From Gp6-AA40 sp036742665 (lineage in GTDB: Bacteria > Acidobacteriota > Vicinamibacteria > Vicinamibacterales > UBA2999): a DNA stretch of 21,602 bases. The position numbers and the translations under genes are program-made. This document shows positions 7,048 to 14,936 of the stretch, in pieces. The notes beneath the pieces are model-generated. The model did no database searches. It saw nothing but the letters and a program-made list of their open reading frames with translations, and was not told the DNA's origin. The DNA lies in the NCBI GenBank assembly GCA_036742665.1, contig DAINQP010000091.1, forward strand, positions 1 to 21,602, written 5' to 3'. How positions within the stretch are numbered: position 1 is the first letter of the stretch; every line of letters begins with the position of its first letter.

Positions 7048-8153
7048 CCTCCACTGCGACGATACAGAGTGACTGTGTCGTCGTAGGCGCCAGTTTCGCC
7101 GGCCTGGCCTGCGCAACAGCCTTAGCTCGGGCCGGCATGCGCGTCATCGTGCTTGAGCGCAAGGTCGACGTCGGCGAGAAGCTTCACACCACGGGCATCA
7201 TCGTCAAGGACGCGATCGATCAGATCGCGCTGCTCGATGGTCTTCCCGCGTCCATCGTCAGACGCGTTGATGGCGTGAGACTGTATGCGCCAAGCCTTCG
7301 GCACGTCGATCTCTCCGCACCGGGCTATTACTTCCTCGCAACCGATACGCCGCAGTTGATGCGCTGGCTCGCCGAGCGAGCTATCGAGGCTGGAGCCATC
7401 ATCGCGCATCAGACGTCCTTCATCACGGCGCAGCGCACGCAAAGCGGGTTCGATCTTGGGGATGCGGGCACCACGCGATTTATCGTCGGAGCCGATGGAC
7501 CCAACTCGCGCGTCGCGCAGGTCCTTGGACTCGGTCGAAACAGCAAGTTCCTGTTCGGCGTGGAGCATGAATACACCGGCGTCGAGCTTGCTGAATCCAA
7601 CCGACTGCACTGCTTCATCGATCGGCGTCTCGCGCCTGGCTACATCGGTTGGATCGTCGCCGGTGTCGGGGTGACGCAGGTCGGGCTGGCCGGCCGCGTC
7701 CAGTCCGGCCGCCTGACGGCGACCGAAGCCATGGCGCCGTTTCTCGAGAAGATCACCGGCATCACCGACTTCAGGCACGCGAAACCGACATCGATCAGAG
7801 CTGGGATGATTCCGTGCGGCGGGGTCGTTCAGCCAGTTGCGTCTCGGCGCGTGATGCTGGTGGGCGACGCGGCAGGCATGGTGTCACCGGTAACGGCGGG
7901 CGGCATTCACACGGCGCTCAAGCACGGCCTCGCTGCCGGGCACGCCATCGTCGACTTCCTCAACGGCAAGAGCGGCGATCCAAGCGAAGGATTCGTGCGG
8001 TCCTATCCAGGCTTCCGAGCAAAGCGCCTGCTCCGGTTTCTCTTCGATCACTTCCAGAGCGACCTGGCGTTCAATCTGCTGCTCGGCACCAGGCCGATGC
8101 GCGCCGCGGCGAGCATCGTCTATTTCCACCGCAAGGGCGCATTCGACAGCTAG
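7044..8153 (+). CDS. FAD-dependent oxidoreductase, geranylgeranyl-reductase family
   Basis: 369-aa flavoprotein starting at a GTG that overlaps the preceding TGA by 4 bp. It has the FAD Rossmann motif VVVGASFAG (residues 12-20) with the glutamate-ended second strand VIVLER, GADGPNSRV in the middle, and the second FAD motif LVGDAAGMVSPVTAGGIHTAL. This arrangement matches the geranylgeranyl reductase/PHBH-like group, which includes isoprenoid-chain reductases, hydroxylases and lycopene-cyclase-like enzymes. The length is normal for the family. It lacks the WxWxIP motif, so it is not a second halogenase. Sharing a divergent promoter region with the halogenase operon suggests one pathway. The substrate may be a lipid-like chain given the membrane partner, but this is not shown by the sequence. 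Confidence 0.85.
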   Translation: MTSTATIQSDCVVVGASFAGLACATALARAGMRVIVLERKVDVGEKLHTTGIIVKDAIDQIALLDGLPASIVRRVDGVRLYAPSLRHVDLSAPGYYFLATDTPQLMRWLAERAIEAGAIIAHQTSFITAQRTQSGFDLGDAGTTRFIVGADGPNSRVAQVLGLGRNSKFLFGVEHEYTGVELAESNRLHCFIDRRLAPGYIGWIVAGVGVTQVGLAGRVQSGRLTATEAMAPFLEKITGITDFRHAKPTSIRAGMIPCGGVVQPVASRRVMLVGDAAGMVSPVTAGGIHTALKHGLAAGHAIVDFLNGKSGDPSEGFVRSYPGFRAKRLLRFLFDHFQSDLAFNLLLGTRPMRAAASIVYFHRKGAFDS

Positions 8154-8157
8154 CTGC

Positions 8158-8166
8158 TGCCATAAT
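8158..8166 (+). promoter_or_regulatory. Extended -10 promoter (TGC CATAAT) before the kinase
   Basis: CATAAT (8161-8166) matches TATAAT at 5 of 6 positions and is preceded directly by TGC, the extended -10 TGn element. It ends 7 bp before the kinase ATG at 8174, so transcription from it would begin at or next to the start codon, giving a leaderless mRNA. There is no Shine-Dalgarno in front of this ATG. Confidence 0.45.
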
Positions 8167-8173
8167 CTGCGCC

Positions 8174-10909
8174 ATGACTTTGAGCCCGGGCACTCAGCTC
8201 GGTTCCTATGAAATCGTGTCGCTGCTTGGCGCCGGCGGGATGGGCGAGGTCTATCGGGCCCGCGATCCGCGACTCAAGCGCGAGGTCGCACTCAAAGTGC
8301 TCCCCGACGTCGCCGCGATCGACGCCGATCGCCGCGAGCGATTCACGCGCGAAGCCCTTGCCGTGGCCGCGCTCAATCACCCGCACATCGTCACCATCCA
8401 CTCCGTCGAAGATGCCGGCCCCACTGTCTTTCTGACGATGGAGCTGGTGGAGGGACGATCGCTGGCCGAGGCGCTGCCCTCGACCGGGCTGCCGATCGAT
8501 CGTGTGCTGACGATCGGGATTGCCGTGGCGGACGCGACCTCGGCGGCACACCACAAGGGGATCACGCATCGCGACCTCAAGCCCGGCAACATCATGCTCG
8601 GCGAAGGCGAGCAGGCTGGACGCATCAAAGTGCTCGACTTCGGGTTGGCCAAGGTCGTTGACGTACAACGCGGCGCAGCCGCCGCGTCGATGCTGCCGAC
8701 CGAGGCGCCCGCTCATACTGCGCCGATCACCGCTGAGGGTCGCATCCTGGGCACTGTGGCCTACATGTCCCCCGAGCAGGCGGAAGGTCGGGCGATCGAC
8801 GGGCGGTCCGATCTGTTTTCCCTGGGAGTCGTGCTCTATGAGATGGCCACCGGGCAGCGTCCGTTCGCCGGTGACACGAACCTCTCGATCCTGTCGTCGA
8901 TCCTCAAGGACACGCCGAGGTCGGTCACCGACATCAACCCGGCGATTCCCCCCGAGCTCGGGCGCATCATCCGCCGCGCGCTCGCGAAAGATCCAGAGCG
9001 TCGATATCAGACGGCCAAGGATCTGCGGAACGACCTCGAGGACCTGAAGGCATCACTCGGGTCGAGTGAATCACCGGTATCACTGGCAACGTCCACCGTT
9101 GCCGCATCGGCGGCGTCGTCATCCGAGCCAGCGGCCTCGCCCGTTCCGTCGTCGGACACGCAAGTCGTCGTGGGGCTGGTCAAGCGCCATTCCCGCGCGT
9201 TCGCGCTGGCCGCTGCCGTACTACTCCTCGGCGCGGCGGTTGCTGTCTACGGCTTGCTGGGGCGAGACGCGCAACCGGTGCCGAGCCAACAGCCGTTCGC
9301 CAACTTTCAAGTCACCCAGCTGACAACAAGCGGCAATGCGGAGCGGCCGGCGATCTCGGCCGACGGGAGATACGTCGCCTACGTGCAGCGCGATGGCGAT
9401 GATCAGAGCCTCTGGATACGCCAGACATCGACCACGAACAACGTGCGGATTGTCCCACCCGAGCGAGGCGTGGCGCTCTTCGGCGCCACGTTTACGCCTG
9501 ATGGCACATCTGTCGACTTCGTCCGTCAGGCGAATGGAGCGCCGTGGGAGATCTGGCGGGTGCCGTTTCTTGGCGGCACTCCGAGATTGTTCGTTGCCAA
9601 CGTGGCGAGCCCGATCTCGTGGGCACCGGACGGCCGACGTATCGCGTTCCTGCGCACTCAAATCACTCCCGCACTTTCGTCGCAACTGTTCGTGGCAGGC
9701 GGCGATGGCGGACAGGAGCGCGAGCTGGCCAGCCAAAGAGATTCCGCCCTGTGGATCTCGCTGGTCGCTCCCTGGCGACCGAGCATCCCTCCGGCCTGGT
9801 CACCGGACGGCCAGCTCATTGCGCTCGCTACGGCAGGCCCCATTGGAGGACGGATTTTGTTCGTGGACAGTGGCACTGGGTCGATACAGGACCTCAAACC
9901 CCCAAGCGGGCAGATGGACGGACTCAGCTGGCTCGATGCCCGGTCGCTCGTGCTCAACTATCCAGCCCAGCTCGGTGCCCCGAACCAGTTGATTCGACAG
10001 CCCTATCCCGCCGGTCTGCCGTCGAGGCTCAGCAACGATCCGAATGACTACGTGGGAGTCAGCCTGAACGGTGATCGCCGCCGTCTGGTCACCGCCCGGC
10101 GGGACGCCCGCATGGATCTGTGGGTCGGCGACGGCGGCGCGGCAGCGGGCACCGACCTGGTGCAGCGTGTGCCAGTGCCAATGAGCGTCGAACGCGTGAC
10201 ATGGGCAGGAGATCGACTGTTGTACGGCGGCATCGTGGGCGGAAAGCCCGCAATCCTGAGAGTGACGATAGGCCAAAACACTCCGGAGGACGTCGTCCTC
10301 GAAGCTCTCGCGCCTGCGGCCACGAGCGATGGCCGCACGATCGTGTTCGTCTCGTCCACCGACAACACGCTGGATCTTTGGACCGCGGATGCGAACGGTC
10401 GCCGAAAAACGCGGTTGGCCCCCTCGGTGACCGCCAACCCCGTGGCCGTCACACCCGACAATCGGTACGTGCTCTACACCTCACTCGATGGCGGGACGGT
10501 CTCGATCTGGATGGTGTCGATCGACGGCGGCTCGCCCACCAAGCTCGCAGATGGCTCTAGCGTGGCGGTGTCACCGGATGGCAGTTCGATCGCCTTCACT
10601 GCGGAGGGGGTGAACGGCGTCACGTCACTCTTCGTCTGCGGTCTCCCCGATTGCAGGCCGCCGCGGCCGATCGGCCCAGCGCAGTTCGACATGGCGGTCT
10701 CTTGGACTCCGGACGGTCGCGGCGTCGCCTACGCGAACGATGGGAATCTCTGGGTGCAGCCGCTCAGCGGCGGCGCGCCCCATCAGCTCACACGATTCAC
10801 TGACGGCCGTTCGATCCGATCCTTTGCGTGGTCGCGCGACGGGCAACGACTCGCCATCACGCGATCGACGGTCACCAACGACATCGTGCTGTTCGAGAGC
10901 ATGAATTAG
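8174..10909 (+). CDS. Transmembrane Ser/Thr protein kinase with TolB/PD40 propeller
   Basis: 911 aa. The cytoplasmic N-terminal Hanks-type kinase domain (about residues 10-280) opens with LGSYEIVSLLGAGGMGEVYRA, the glycine-rich loop. It has the ATP lysine in VALKVL (K41), catalytic HRDLKPGN (132-139, D134) and the metal-binding DFG (155-157); MSPEQAEGRAIDGRSD follows in the activation segment. All key residues are present, so it should be active. A Ser/Ala/Pro-rich linker leads to one membrane helix (about 342-363). The outer part (about 380-905) carries repeated PD40/WD40-like units such as ISWAPDGRRIAFLR and VSWTPDGRGVAYAN, a TolB-type propeller likely to sense a ligand. ATG at 8174 was chosen because the domain starts there. 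It lies 20 bp after the flavoprotein gene and could be co-transcribed or use the internal extended -10 site. Confidence 0.93.
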   Translation: MTLSPGTQLGSYEIVSLLGAGGMGEVYRARDPRLKREVALKVLPDVAAIDADRRERFTREALAVAALNHPHIVTIHSVEDAGPTVFLTMELVEGRSLAEALPSTGLPIDRVLTIGIAVADATSAAHHKGITHRDLKPGNIMLGEGEQAGRIKVLDFGLAKVVDVQRGAAAASMLPTEAPAHTAPITAEGRILGTVAYMSPEQAEGRAIDGRSDLFSLGVVLYEMATGQRPFAGDTNLSILSSILKDTPRSVTDINPAIPPELGRIIRRALAKDPERRYQTAKDLRNDLEDLKASLGSSESPVSLATSTVAASAASSSEPAASPVPSSDTQVVVGLVKRHSRAFALAAAVLLLGAAVAVYGLLGRDAQPVPSQQPFANFQVTQLTTSGNAERPAISADGRYVAYVQRDGDDQSLWIRQTSTTNNVRIVPPERGVALFGATFTPDGTSVDFVRQANGAPWEIWRVPFLGGTPRLFVANVASPISWAPDGRRIAFLRTQITPALSSQLFVAGGDGGQERELASQRDSALWISLVAPWRPSIPPAWSPDGQLIALATAGPIGGRILFVDSGTGSIQDLKPPSGQMDGLSWLDARSLVLNYPAQLGAPNQLIRQPYPAGLPSRLSNDPNDYVGVSLNGDRRRLVTARRDARMDLWVGDGGAAAGTDLVQRVPVPMSVERVTWAGDRLLYGGIVGGKPAILRVTIGQNTPEDVVLEALAPAATSDGRTIVFVSSTDNTLDLWTADANGRRKTRLAPSVTANPVAVTPDNRYVLYTSLDGGTVSIWMVSIDGGSPTKLADGSSVAVSPDGSSIAFTAEGVNGVTSLFVCGLPDCRPPRPIGPAQFDMAVSWTPDGRGVAYANDGNLWVQPLSGGAPHQLTRFTDGRSIRSFAWSRDGQRLAITRSTVTNDIVLFESMN

Positions 10910-11055
10910 AAGCGTCGAGTCCCCTACGCCATGAGCCGGCGCCTTGCAGCTCGGCTGCTCGGGAGAACACGACTGGATCGCTTGCAGTCTCGCCGATGCC
11001 GCGACACAATTGCGGCGTCACCGTCTCCGCATTCCTGTTCTCCAGTCAGTTGTTT

Positions 11056-11796
11056 ATGGCGCGTGCGCTGGTGGTCGACGAGGATGCCGGATGGCGCGAG
11101 ACGTTTGCGCGAGCCCTCCGTCTTGATGGCCACATCGTCGACATCGCAGCGACTGGCGCCGATGGCTTGCGCCTGGGTCTGACACTCGACATCGATCTGA
11201 TTCTGGCGGAACTCCGTCTGGCTGACATTGACGGGCTGACGCTCCTGAAGCGCCTGTTCGATGGGGGCGTTCGGAGTCCGCTCGTGCTCGTCACCGCAGC
11301 GCCGTCGATGACCACGGCGTTCGAAGCAGGTCGGCTCGGCGCTGCAGCCTATGTGGAGAAACCGATTGGCGAGGACACGCTGCGGGACATCGTGCGACGG
11401 CATGCGCGCGCGAGGGGCACATCCCGCCCCGAGCGGCTCGCGTCAGCTGCCAGCGCGCACACGTATCTGGCGCTCCGTCTCATCGAGGAGCATTATTCCG
11501 ATCCGTCGTTCGATATCCACGGAACCGCCACGTTGTGCGGGATCACGCGCGAACACCTCGCTCGACTGATTCATCACGAGACCGGGCATACGTTCACCGA
11601 ACTTCTTCGCGCGAGACGGATGTCCGAAGCTCGCCGCCTCCTCGCCGAAACGACGCTGCGGATCAAGGACATCTATCAGCAGATCGGCCTCACGAGCGCG
11701 AGCGAGTTCGACCACGCATTCAAGCACATGTGGCACCTGTCTCCCAAGATGTACCGACTCATCTGTCGCCGGCAGCTTCCGCCTCGCACACGCTGA
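11056..11796 (+). CDS. Receiver-AraC transcriptional regulator with non-canonical receiver
   Basis: 246 aa. Residues 1-115 form a CheY-like receiver (MARALVVDEDAGWRETFARA...). The acidic pair (D8/E9 region), T80 and K102 are kept, but the phosphoacceptor is replaced: the usual LLDL reads LAEL, with E52 where Asp should be (codon GAA). Residues about 135-240 form an AraC-type DNA-binding domain with two helix-turn-helix units (TATLCGITREHLARLIHHE and IKDIYQQIGLTSASEFDHAF), followed by the conserved SPKMYR end. The receiver may be locked in an active-like state, since Glu often mimics phospho-Asp. The gene lies 146 bp after the kinase and 237 bp before the protease, all on the same strand, so regulation of the protease pair is plausible. 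The ATG is the first codon matching the receiver fold; no Shine-Dalgarno is evident. Confidence 0.88.
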   Translation: MARALVVDEDAGWRETFARALRLDGHIVDIAATGADGLRLGLTLDIDLILAELRLADIDGLTLLKRLFDGGVRSPLVLVTAAPSMTTAFEAGRLGAAAYVEKPIGEDTLRDIVRRHARARGTSRPERLASAASAHTYLALRLIEEHYSDPSFDIHGTATLCGITREHLARLIHHETGHTFTELLRARRMSEARRLLAETTLRIKDIYQQIGLTSASEFDHAFKHMWHLSPKMYRLICRRQLPPRTR

Positions 11797-12033
11797 CAGT
11801 CGATCGCCGTGCGTCCCGCAGCTGACTCGTGTGTCGGCGGCGTGCCATCACTGACAGGCAAGAAATATCACCACCGCGCAAACATCCGCCGTTGTCGCAG
11901 CCCGGTGCTCATCGAAGAATAGCGATTCCCCCGTGTGTGCCGACGGTGGCGTACTGCGTCCGCTGCGTTGAAGCGCGCCGCGAGCGATCACGCCAGAAAA
12001 ATTCAGAACGACTCGTCAGGCAGGAGGCTCGCC
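11797..12033 (+). promoter_or_regulatory. 237-bp upstream region of the protease gene with strong RBS
   Basis: No gene is visible here. AGGAGG at 12022-12027, 6 nt before the ATG at 12034, is the strongest Shine-Dalgarno in the window and fixes the protease start over an in-frame upstream ATG at 11935. I found no convincing -35/-10 pair. The length of the region and the regulator gene just upstream make it a reasonable place for an operator. Confidence 0.5.
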
Positions 12034-14139
12034 ATGAGTGAACACGATCCCACAACAGCGAGAGGCGTCCAGCTGTCCAACATCGAGCATGAGTGGACGC
12101 TTGAAGAGGTCGCGCAAATTGCCGCGCCATCAATGGAGCTCAGCGACGAGTCGACTGCGCTGGACGCGCAAGCAGCGGCCGGGCCCATCCCCGGGCCTCT
12201 CCCGATGCCGGTGCCGCTGCCGCAGCCGTTACCACTTCCCAGGAGATCCGTGAGCGGACGGTATCGCAGCGGATCGACGCCGTTCGAGCTCGAACTCAGA
12301 GTGGATGTCGATCGCACGCGTCCCACACGGCGTGTCAGCGGCGACTTCTATCAGATCGCCGGCGGTACGAAGATGTATTTCGGATCCTTTGTCGTGCACG
12401 CGCCTACGCTGTCGGTGACGCCGACGCTTGTCACGATCACCGGACTGGGCCAGTACACCTGGAACGCGTCGGCGCCTCGGATCCGGATCGCCATCCCGCG
12501 CGTCCTGATCCTTCAGCCGCCAGCGGCCGCCACGGTCCAGTTCTTCACGCTGTCCTGGTCGCCAGGCGCGACATACGTCTGCAACTTCGAGTCGCCCTAT
12601 TTCCGCACAGTCATCCTCGAAACTGATCGGGTGGCCGACGTGCCGACGCCGGTATTCTCGTCCTACAACACGGCAAGCCTGCCGTCGCCCGGTCCCGCCC
12701 GGTCCCTCACGGTCGTGGACGCATTCGCCGAGGCGGGAATCCAGGTCCAGGTGTCGGCGGGATCCGGCGGAGTACCAGCAGACGAGGGGGCGAGCTGGAG
12801 CGACGCGGAGTTGCACGCGTCGATGGTCCGCCATTTCAGCCTGTGGCGCGAAGAGCCGCAATTCCGGGTGTGGGAACTGGTGGCGCAGCTTCACGATCTC
12901 GGGCCTGGTCTGCTCGGCATCATGTTCGACCAGCAGGGGCGACATCGGCAGGGGTGCGCGGTCTTCCACTCCGGTCTCGGCGGCGCGACAGCGGATCGTT
13001 TGCGCTTGCAGCTCTTCACCTACGTACACGAGCTCGGGCACTGCTTCAACATGATGCACTCGTGGCAGAAGTCGCTGGCGATTCCTGCCGGCGTGGACAG
13101 GCCGAGATCGATGTCGTGGATGAACTATCCCTGGGGGTATCCCGACGGGCAGGCGGCATTCTGGAGCAACTTCCCCTTCCAGTTCGACGATGGCGAGCTC
13201 GTCCACCTGCGTCATGCGTACCGGAACAACATCATCATGGGTGGAGCGAACTTCCGTGTGGGTGCCGGCCTGCAGCATCCAGAGAAGTTCGAGCTGCCGA
13301 TGGAGGACAAGTCCGGGCTTCGACTCGAGATCTCGGCGTCGGATTCGTACCTGCTCGGCGAGCCGGTCACCGTTACGCTGCGGCTGACGGCCACCGATCC
13401 GCGAGTGGAGACGGTGCACCCCTACTTGAATCCGGAAGCCGGTCTCGTCCACATCGCGATCGCGAAACCCGGAGGCGAAATCGTCGGCTACGAGCCCATG
13501 ATCCTGCACTGCGTGTTGGGCGAACGACTCGCGCTGACGCAGGAGGCAAACAGCCTCCAGGAAACCGTCTACATCGGATACGGCGCCGACGGTTTGTACT
13601 TCCGGCACGCCGGAATCTACGAGCTGCGGGCCGTCTACGACGCACTCGACGGTTCGCAGATCGTGTCGAACATCCTGCGGCTGCGCGTCCGCAATCCGGT
13701 CACGACAGAGGACGAACAGCTGACCGAGCTTCTGTTCGGCGACGAACAAGGTACGCTGTTCTATCTGCGCGGATCCGATTCGGAGACGCTGCGTTCAGGC
13801 AATCAGGCCCTCGATACCGTCCTCGAGCGCTATGGCGATCATCCAATGGCCGCCTATGCGCGTCTGGTCAAAGGCGTGAACGCCAGCCGCGACTTCAAGA
13901 TCGTCACGAACGATCCGACGCCGAAGATCGAAATGCGCAAGGCCGATCACGCGGAAAGCCTGAAGCTGCTATCGCCGGTAGTCAAGGCGGGAGCGGAACA
14001 GACAAAGCTCGATTCGCAGTCGATTGAGTACGCCACCATGCGGCTTGCCGACGTGCAGCGGAAACAGGGCGACGACCGTGGCGCGCAAGCCACGGAAGGC
14101 GCGCTGAAGAAGCGGCGCGGAAGGGCCGTTTCCGTGTAA
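12034..14139 (+). CDS. Metzincin-like zinc metalloprotease, multidomain
   Basis: 701 aa; overall I do not recognise a named family. Residues 1-49 are acidic and soluble, with no signal peptide or membrane helix. Residues 50-69 alternate X-Pro ten times. A beta-rich domain (about 75-240) follows. The catalytic site is HELGHCFNMMHSW at 332-344: H332, E333, H336 and H342 fit the metzincin pattern HExxHxxGxxH, except that Gly is replaced by N339. A Met-turn candidate (MSWMNY, 360-365) lies 18-21 residues further on, as in metzincins. After it comes an Ig-like segment (about 430-570, LRLEISASDSYLLGEPVTVTLRL), and a helical, TPR-like C-terminal tail ending in basic residues. The stop overlaps the lipoprotein start (TAATG). 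Secretion would need a signal-independent route, or it acts inside the cell. The protease activity is inferred from the motif. Confidence 0.8.
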   Translation: MSEHDPTTARGVQLSNIEHEWTLEEVAQIAAPSMELSDESTALDAQAAAGPIPGPLPMPVPLPQPLPLPRRSVSGRYRSGSTPFELELRVDVDRTRPTRRVSGDFYQIAGGTKMYFGSFVVHAPTLSVTPTLVTITGLGQYTWNASAPRIRIAIPRVLILQPPAAATVQFFTLSWSPGATYVCNFESPYFRTVILETDRVADVPTPVFSSYNTASLPSPGPARSLTVVDAFAEAGIQVQVSAGSGGVPADEGASWSDAELHASMVRHFSLWREEPQFRVWELVAQLHDLGPGLLGIMFDQQGRHRQGCAVFHSGLGGATADRLRLQLFTYVHELGHCFNMMHSWQKSLAIPAGVDRPRSMSWMNYPWGYPDGQAAFWSNFPFQFDDGELVHLRHAYRNNIIMGGANFRVGAGLQHPEKFELPMEDKSGLRLEISASDSYLLGEPVTVTLRLTATDPRVETVHPYLNPEAGLVHIAIAKPGGEIVGYEPMILHCVLGERLALTQEANSLQETVYIGYGADGLYFRHAGIYELRAVYDALDGSQIVSNILRLRVRNPVTTEDEQLTELLFGDEQGTLFYLRGSDSETLRSGNQALDTVLERYGDHPMAAYARLVKGVNASRDFKIVTNDPTPKIEMRKADHAESLKLLSPVVKAGAEQTKLDSQSIEYATMRLADVQRKQGDDRGAQATEGALKKRRGRAVSV

Positions 14140-14567
14140 TGCGAGTGTGGCAACGGAAGTGCGTGCGCCGGCTGCCAGCGATCCTGGCTGCAGTGGCGGC
14201 GTGGGTGCTCACCGGATGCGGCACGATGTCTGACGAACCGCGGAGCGGAGAGGGGGCGCCAATGTCATCGGTGCGCGTCGCGTTCACGGACGGGTTCGAG
14301 GGAGACACGGTCGTGATTCGCGTGGATGGCAGAGAGGTCACGCAGCACGGCCCGATCACGACGCGCTCTGATGTGTCCCCGCCGCTGGCGTGGTCCGCCG
14401 ACATTCCCCTCGAGCGCGACGTCGTCGCGCTCGAGGTGGCGGTTCCGACGAAAGGCGCAACGGGATCGATTCGCGTGAACGTCAAGGAGTTCCCGCAGGT
14501 CAACGTCTCCTTCTCTGGAGGAAGAGTGGAACTGCGGAGCTCGCGGCTGATCCCGTCGATCGGATGA
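14139..14567 (+). CDS. Small predicted lipoprotein coupled to the protease gene
   Basis: 142 aa, family unknown. The basic start (MRVWQRKCVRRL), a hydrophobic core and the lipobox LTGC with C27 predict a type II signal peptide, so the mature protein should be membrane-anchored and periplasmic or outer-membrane facing. The mature part is a single compact domain of alternating strands (SVRVAFTDGF, DTVVIRVDG, VVALEVAVP, GSIRVNVKEF), suggesting a small beta-sandwich. Its ATG shares one base with the protease stop codon (TAATG), so the two are almost certainly co-translated. A partner, anchor or inhibitor role for the protease is a guess from this coupling alone. Confidence 0.75.
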   Translation: MRVWQRKCVRRLPAILAAVAAWVLTGCGTMSDEPRSGEGAPMSSVRVAFTDGFEGDTVVIRVDGREVTQHGPITTRSDVSPPLAWSADIPLERDVVALEVAVPTKGATGSIRVNVKEFPQVNVSFSGGRVELRSSRLIPSIG

Positions 14568-14585
14568 CTCGAGACGGCGCCGGTC

Positions 14586-14936
14586 TCAACGAGGGTGAGG
14601 AGGGTCTGTTTCCAGAGAGGCGATGAACTTGCCGGTAAGTCGGTTGATCTCCGTCCGATAGGCGCGCGTACTGCCGTTCATCAGCTGACGCAGAACACGC
14701 TCAACCACGACGGAACCCTTTTCACCGACGAGCGGTGCAAGGGCGAAGAGCAGGAGGATCTCGTCCGTTAGGAGTGCATCTTCGTCGTTCGACGTCGTCA
14801 CAGTCGAGGTCTGGAGCTTGGTTGACGACGTCTGGGAACGGCTGCGCGCAACCGTCCAGCTGCACGATGCACAGATCGCGCGTGGCGATCCAGCACGCTC
14901 TGACTCACGCCGGCAAGCCGCACAGGAGCTTGTCAT
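14586..14936 (-). CDS. Hypothetical protein with twin CxxC (possible zinc ribbon)
   Basis: 116 aa read from the ATG at 14936. C5-x2-C8 and C22-x2-C25 in the first 25 residues form a CxxC-x13-CxxC pattern typical of small zinc-binding ribbons. The rest has a Ser/Thr-rich linker and then an amphipathic helical part (about 55-105: DEILLLFALAPLVGEKGSVV and beyond). The upstream frame, which continues through the gap, was discarded as artefactual. It converges on the lipoprotein gene, 18 bp away. No family recognised; it could be a remnant, given the decayed surroundings. Confidence 0.5.
   Translation of the reverse strand: MTSSCAACRRESERAGSPRAICASCSWTVARSRSQTSSTKLQTSTVTTSNDEDALLTDEILLLFALAPLVGEKGSVVVERVLRQLMNGSTRAYRTEINRLTGKFIASLETDPPHPR

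Noticed and set aside
7649..8173. Extending the kinase upstream to 7649
   Set aside because: The extra 175 codons overlap the flavoprotein gene out of frame and are Arg/Pro-rich; the kinase fold begins right after the ATG at 8174.
10944..11055. A protein-like stretch upstream of the AraC-type regulator (HDWIACSLADAATQLRRHR)
   Set aside because: It reads smoothly but is short, has no family match I can name, and continues into the regulator out of frame; it is possibly a relic, but evidence is insufficient.
12229..13749. A 506-codon open frame on the minus strand opposite the metalloprotease
   Set aside because: It is Arg/His/Asp-rich with no recognisable motif, while the plus strand has a strong ribosome site and a zinc-binding motif.
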